This document shows positions 60,671-64,000 of a stretch of DNA of 64,000 bases, piece after piece; within the stretch, counting starts at the first letter, position 1, and the number at the start of each line of letters is the position of its first letter. Location: NCBI RefSeq assembly GCF_008364845.1, contig NZ_VTTP01000012.1:1-64000 (forward strand). The letters run 5' to 3'. The notes under the pieces were generated by a model, which was not told where the DNA came from, made no database searches, and saw only the letters and a list, made by a program, of their open reading frames with translations. This DNA comes from Actinotalea subterranea. Lineage in GTDB: Bacteria; Actinomycetota; Actinomycetes; Actinomycetales; Cellulomonadaceae. The translations under genes were made by a program, and so were the position numbers.

Positions 60671-61596
60671 GAGGCAGCCAGGCTCTCGATGGGTGCGGCC
60701 GCTGACACCGCGGGGGCTCGCCGGCGGGCGGGCAGGAACGTAAGTGCGGCTCCGACTACGAGCGCGGCGACCGAGGCGACCAGCAACCCAACACCCGCGA
60801 CCTGGCTGGCGGCTCGTAGGTACACGGCGCCGGCAGCTCCGAGTGTGCCCGCGACGCTCATGGCGAGGACGAACTGAACGCCGCGGAGCACGTGGCGCGC
60901 TGACCGCTGGCGGAGGTGGTGGTCCCACTCGGGGTTCACGCCAACGACAGCTGGTCTCCATGTGATGAGCCGCAGGACCAGCTCGCAGCTACCAACGAGA
61001 GCGAGGGTTCCTACAGCCATCGGGACGCCGTAGTAGATGCCCGGATATCCGCCCAGCGATCCGAAGAGGGGCGAGTCAAGAGTTCGCGGCCCGTCTGCCA
61101 GCACGGCGAACGCCGCCAGGGAAAGAAGGTGAAAGGCGGCCCATGATCGAATTAGACGACGGTAGAAGGGTGGAACTACATCCAGGACGCGTCGGCGCTG
61201 TAGCACTGCCTCGCGGATCGCGCCGGTCGGCCGCGGCCATGTGACCTGCCCTACCGCTTCCGCGATCAGCAGGCCAGTTCCGGCGAAGGCCGGCATGAGC
61301 GCGAGGGTCCGCCCGTCACCGACAAGCGGCCCAACTAGGCCGGCCAGGGCGCTGGCAAGCACGACCACAAGGAGGGCCGCGACGCCCGTCAGGGAGGCAA
61401 GAGTCGCATGGCGATTCGCGCGTGCTGCAACCCGGGATGGCGTCGCTGTACGGCGGCTATCAAGCACCAGCAGACCGAGGGTCACGCCAAGCAGCAGACA
61501 GGCAGGAGCCAGGAACGCTACCGTGGCCATAGGCCACGAAGCGCAGAGCATGCTGCTCGACCCGTTCAAGCAGACGCCACCGTCAACGATCCACAT
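60667..61596 (-). CDS. Polytopic membrane protein coupled to a YtrA-type regulator
   Basis: 309 residues with about eight hydrophobic segments, e.g. VAFLAPACLLLGVTLGLLVL, LTGVAALLVVVLASALAGLVGPLV and VAGVGLLVASVAALVVGAALTFL. A polar loop in the middle carries GAIREAVLQRRRVLDVVPPFYRRLIRSW. I set the start at ATG 61596 because AGGAGG (on the minus strand, 61602-61607) lies 5 bp upstream; a longer frame begins inside the operator palindrome. The pattern fits small uncharacterised membrane proteins regulated by YtrA. Function unknown. Confidence 0.85.
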   Translation of the reverse strand: MWIVDGGVCLNGSSSMLCASWPMATVAFLAPACLLLGVTLGLLVLDSRRTATPSRVAARANRHATLASLTGVAALLVVVLASALAGLVGPLVGDGRTLALMPAFAGTGLLIAEAVGQVTWPRPTGAIREAVLQRRRVLDVVPPFYRRLIRSWAAFHLLSLAAFAVLADGPRTLDSPLFGSLGGYPGIYYGVPMAVGTLALVGSCELVLRLITWRPAVVGVNPEWDHHLRQRSARHVLRGVQFVLAMSVAGTLGAAGAVYLRAASQVAGVGLLVASVAALVVGAALTFLPARRRAPAVSAAAPIESLAAS

Positions 61597-61611
61597 CCCG
61601 GCCTCCTGTTT

Positions 61612-61627
61612 ATTGTTCATGAACAAT
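61612..61627 (-). promoter_or_regulatory. Perfect 16-bp palindromic operator
   Basis: ATTGTTCATGAACAAT is a perfect self-complementary palindrome between the promoter (a TTGACA-type -35 at 61646-61651 on the minus strand) and the ribosome binding site of the membrane-protein/GntR operon. A GntR dimer site is likely. Confidence 0.75.
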
Positions 61628-61944
61628 GCTCCATCACGCTCGCAGTGTCAAGTGCGTGGATGCGCGTGTGCGGATGACGGACGCGTACGCCGGTCGCTCG
61701 CAGAGTGTTCCGCGCCGGTGCTGCTCCTCAGGTGCGGCGTGAGCCCGTGGTCCGTCGGTCCTCACCACTCCTCACCCTCGGTCGGACTCTGAATGAGCGT
61801 GCCGCTGACGTCCTGACCTGACTGGCGCCGTCGCGCGCCCGCCCCCGCGCGCGGGGAGCCGGCCGCCGCGCGGCGGCGGCTGCCCGGTCGTGTACTAAGC
61901 CCGGCGACGACACCGGTCCCTCACGGCCGTCGCGACTGTCAAGG

Positions 61945-62009
61945 GCCATCGAGTTCTGCCCAGGGGCGGTCGTGAAACTTGCCCGGTGACGGTCACGAAA
62001 ACTGCCCGG
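61945..62009 (+). repeat. Three 23-bp-period degenerate direct repeats (IS-end-like)
   Basis: cgagttctgccc, tgaaacttgccc and cgaaaactgccc recur at exact 23-bp spacing, preceded by tgtcaagggccatc. Multiple iterated subterminal repeats behind a TGTCAA tip resemble the ends of IS21-type elements. The rest of 61628-61944 is a GC-rich intergenic stretch with no gene I can support. Confidence 0.55.
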
Positions 62010-62035
62010 GGGACTGCTGCAGGGTCGGTTGACAC
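62010..62035 (+). repeat. Left terminal inverted repeat of the IS3 element
   Basis: Begins gggactgctgcagg and ends cggttgacac. Matches the right repeat (63252-63277) in reverse complement with one mismatch at position 15. Confidence 0.88.
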
Positions 62036-62074
62036 TCCATCTGTGGGACGAAGTCCCGCTGGAAGGATGTCGCT

Positions 62075-62359
62075 GTGCCCAAGAAGTTCCCGCCTGAGTT
62101 CAAGCGTGACGTCGTGCGGGTCGCCCGCCGCGGCGACCTGACCCATGCCGAGGTTGCCTCCGACTTCGACATCTCCGTGGAGTCGGTGCGGCGCTGGGTG
62201 CGCCAGGCCGACGTCGATGACGGTGTCGTGGACGGCAAGACCACCAGCGAGCAGAACGAGTTGGTGCAGCTGCGCCGTGAGAAGCGTCGGCTGGAGCAGG
62301 AGAACGAGATCCTGCGCCGCGCGGCTGCCTACTTCGCCGCTGGATCGCTCCCAAAATGA
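62075..62359 (+). CDS. IS3-family transposase OrfA
   Basis: 94 residues: a helix-turn-helix (FPPEFKRDVVRVARRGDLTHAEVASDFDISVESVRRWVRQAD) and a leucine-zipper-like coiled coil (NELVQLRREKRRLEQENEILRRAAAYFA). This is the DNA-binding half of an IS3 transposase. OrfB starts within the OrfA stop (ATGA at 62356-62359), so the usual -1 frameshift fusion, or translational coupling, would produce the active enzyme. Confidence 0.95.
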   Translation: MPKKFPPEFKRDVVRVARRGDLTHAEVASDFDISVESVRRWVRQADVDDGVVDGKTTSEQNELVQLRREKRRLEQENEILRRAAAYFAAGSLPK

Positions 62360-63237
62360 GCTACCCGCTGGTCCGTGACCTGGCCGCCGAGGGGATCCCG
62401 GTGCGGTTGACCTGCGGGGTGCTGGGCCACTCCAGGCAGGCGTACTACGCCTGGCTCGCCGAGCCGGTCAGCCAGCGTGAGCTGGAGGACGCCTACCTGA
62501 CCAACGCCCTGATCGACGCCCACAGTGACGACCCGGAGTTCGGCTACCGGTTCCTGGCCGACGAGCTCGAGCGAGCCGGTCACGACGTCGGTGAACGCAG
62601 GGTCTGGCGGTTGTGCTCCCAGCAGAGGCTGTGGTCGGCGACGGTCCGCAAGGGCCGGCGCGGCACCGGGAAGTCCCCGGGGCCGGCAGTCCACGACGAC
62701 CACGTCCAACGCAACTTCACCGCGCAGGAGCCGGACCAGGTCTGGGTCACCGACATCACCGAGCATCCGACCGCCGAGGGCAAGCTCTACTGCTGCGCGA
62801 TCAAGGACCTGTTCAGCAACCGGATCGTGGGCTACTCACTCGACGAGCGGATGACCGCCCAGCTCGCCGTCACCGCACTGCGCACCGCCGTCGCCCGGCG
62901 CGCCCCGACCGGTGTGGTGGTGGTGCATTCGGACAGAGGGTCGCAATTTCGAGCGCGGAGCTTCCGGGCGGTCCTGATCGCCGCCGGGCTGCAGGGCTCG
63001 ATGGGTCGTGTCGCGTCGGCCGGTGACAACGCGGCCATGGAGTCCTGGAACGCGCTGCTGCAGAAGAACGTCCTGAACCGTCGCCGCTGGCGCACGCGCG
63101 ACGAACTGCACGATGCGATCGTCTTCTGGATCGAACGGACCTACAACCGTCGTCGACGCCAGCGCGCCCTGGGCAAGCTCACCCCGGTCGAGTTCGAGCT
63201 CGCCTTCACCGCCCAGAACGCCGCTCTTGCGGCATGA
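62356..63237 (+). CDS. IS3-family transposase OrfB (DDE integrase domain)
   Basis: 293 residues. An HTH_21 region (YPLVRDLAAEGIPVRLTCGVLGHSRQAYYAW, GYRFLADELERAGHDVGERRVWRL) precedes the rve core, with catalytic Asp in WVTDITEHP, Asp in VVHSDRGSQF and Glu in AAMESWNALLQKNVL, giving D-D-35-E. The end RRRQRALGKLTPVEFE is the family C-terminus. All three catalytic residues are present and the frame is intact, so the element may be active. Confidence 0.96.
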   Translation: MSYPLVRDLAAEGIPVRLTCGVLGHSRQAYYAWLAEPVSQRELEDAYLTNALIDAHSDDPEFGYRFLADELERAGHDVGERRVWRLCSQQRLWSATVRKGRRGTGKSPGPAVHDDHVQRNFTAQEPDQVWVTDITEHPTAEGKLYCCAIKDLFSNRIVGYSLDERMTAQLAVTALRTAVARRAPTGVVVVHSDRGSQFRARSFRAVLIAAGLQGSMGRVASAGDNAAMESWNALLQKNVLNRRRWRTRDELHDAIVFWIERTYNRRRRQRALGKLTPVEFELAFTAQNAALAA

Positions 63238-63251
63238 TCACCACTCACCCG

Positions 63252-63277
63252 GTGTCAACCGAACCTGCAGCAGTCCC
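63252..63277 (-). repeat. Right terminal inverted repeat of the IS3 element
   Basis: Reverse complement of the left end apart from one base. It lies 14 bp beyond the OrfB stop. Confidence 0.88.
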
Positions 63278-63338
63278 GTTTGCCCGTGCCGCGGCGCCGT
63301 TGGCGCCGTTGCCGGCGTTGCTCGCGGCGCTACGTGCC

Positions 63339-64000
63339 ATGGACATCCCCGTGTCGTGGTTGGCACGCTCCCGGTTCATACCGCTCCTGGACGCCACGGG
63401 TGTCCGCGCCGAGGCCGACCGGACTGCCGCGGTGACTCTCCCGGAGGACAGCACTCGAACGCTTCGGCTCCTGCTGCCAAGCGTGCTGGAGGCCACCGTG
63501 AGCCGCGAACCACCCACAGGACCTCCATCGGCGCCTTCGCCGATGCCTGGCAAGCGCATGTCCAACCGGGACGCGTTGAAGTACGCCCAGGAGCAGAAGG
63601 CACTGATGCTCGAGCTCACGCGCACGGATCTGGTCGAGCCACCCGAGCTGGACCCGGTCACTGCCAGGGCGATCGCGGACTACAAGCCCTCGGGCATCCC
63701 GCCATTGACATGGGACGTCATCGCGCCAGCCGTGCGGCTCGCCGCCACGTACTACAAGCCGCCATCGAAGACGTCCGCCCAGAACACGCTCTCGATCGTG
63801 GCGCGGTACGCCGCCTACCTGCAGGAGCACCCGCGCCCCGGCCGGTCCGGCCCGATCCAGGCGGAGGACCTGGTCCTCGAGTCGAACATCCGGTGGTGGA
63901 CTTCGGCGGCGTACCCCAACCCTCACTCGCGAAGCACTGCATCCTGCACCGTGAACCGCGTTGCCCGTAACGCCACCGGGCGCAAGAAGGTCACCCACGT
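63339..64000 (+). CDS. Probable tyrosine-recombinase-like protein, N-terminal part (runs off the right edge)
   Basis: The frame is open from 63234 to the window end; I set the start at ATG 63339, beyond the IS end, because 63234 lies inside the IS. MDIPVSWLARSRFIPLLDATG is followed by a Pro-rich linker, then WDVIAPAVRLAATYYKPPSKTSAQNTLSIVARYAAYLQEHPRPGRSGPIQAEDLVLESNIRWWTSA, helices like the SAM-like core-binding domain of site-specific integrases. The catalytic part is not in the window. The IS3 insertion may have removed the true 5' end. Confidence 0.45.
   Translation, partial: MDIPVSWLARSRFIPLLDATGVRAEADRTAAVTLPEDSTRTLRLLLPSVLEATVSREPPTGPPSAPSPMPGKRMSNRDALKYAQEQKALMLELTRTDLVEPPELDPVTARAIADYKPSGIPPLTWDVIAPAVRLAATYYKPPSKTSAQNTLSIVARYAAYLQEHPRPGRSGPIQAEDLVLESNIRWWTSAAYPNPHSRSTASCTVNRVARNATGRKKVTH

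Larger units (their letters stand above)
62010..63277 (+). mobile_element. IS3-family insertion sequence, intact
   Basis: 1,268 bp bounded by 26-bp terminal inverted repeats, 62010-62035 and 63252-63277, identical at 25 of 26 positions. It carries two overlapping transposase frames in IS3 order. A direct target duplication is not obvious (cgg to the left, gtt to the right), so the exact ends may be off by a few bases. Confidence 0.9.

Noticed and set aside
61945-62009. Possible CRISPR-like repeats
   Set aside because: Only three copies, degenerate, with a 23-bp period and no unique spacer of constant length; better explained as the end of a mobile element.

Overview
The window is very GC-rich and densely coded, with frequent GTG starts, 4-base start/stop overlaps, two F420-type luciferase-like oxidoreductases, an ACR3 arsenic operon with an ArsR-ArsC fusion, a Nei2-type glycosylase and many plant-polysaccharide-type glycosidases. 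This fits a chromosome of a high-GC actinomycete, most likely Micrococcales (Cellulomonas-like). The taxon is an inference from gene content, not from a marker gene.

Layout. 1-1110: end of a membrane protein and its ABC ATPase, resembling the transporter pair of lactococcin-972-type bacteriocin loci. 1.2-25 kb: mostly housekeeping or metabolic single genes (META lipoprotein, flavodoxin, ADP-ribosylglycohydrolase, two LLM oxidoreductases, thioredoxin with a CsoR-type operator, gluconate kinase/permease, EamA transporter, VapB-like and LytR_C pair, uracil permease, GT87-like membrane protein, arsenic operon, DNA glycosylase, a frameshifted Na+/H+ antiporter, DUF1684, RibD-like reductase, OmpA-like lipoprotein, ECF sigma factor with a membrane partner). 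25.3-38.1 kb: a LytTR two-component system lies tail-to-tail with a run of six minus-strand genes (three family 3 glycosidases, a small lipoprotein, GtrA, GT2). A two-box LytTR-consensus site lies upstream of the first gene of that run, so I infer that the system controls it. 38.1-44.4 kb: HAD phosphatase, DapA-like lyase, an MNT/HEPN toxin-antitoxin pair whose HEPN gene is frameshifted, and a divergent GH13/TetR pair.

44.8-55.4 kb is an accessory, defence-like island: an AlbA_2 (Schlafen-type) protein, a decayed IS21 istB gene, a wHTH/ParB-like gene pair, fragments of a phage tail gene, a 947-residue nuclease-NACHT protein, and a DUF6414 gene followed by a TIR-domain gene. 55.5-60.1 kb is a co-directional five-gene block encoding a secreted cysteine-containing I36-like peptide, a lipoprotein, a peptidoglycan-binding membrane-fusion protein and a MacB-like ABC ATPase/permease; a strong hairpin directly follows the peptide gene. 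60.2-61.6 kb is a GntR(YtrA-type)/membrane protein pair with a perfect palindromic operator. 62.0-63.3 kb is an intact IS3-family element with 26-bp terminal repeats, followed by the start of a probable tyrosine-recombinase-like gene that runs off the right edge.

The best candidates for something new are the nuclease-NACHT/DUF6414/TIR cluster, the I36-peptide/ABC operon, and the LytTR-controlled surface glycosidase operon with a domain-permuted, membrane-anchored GH3.
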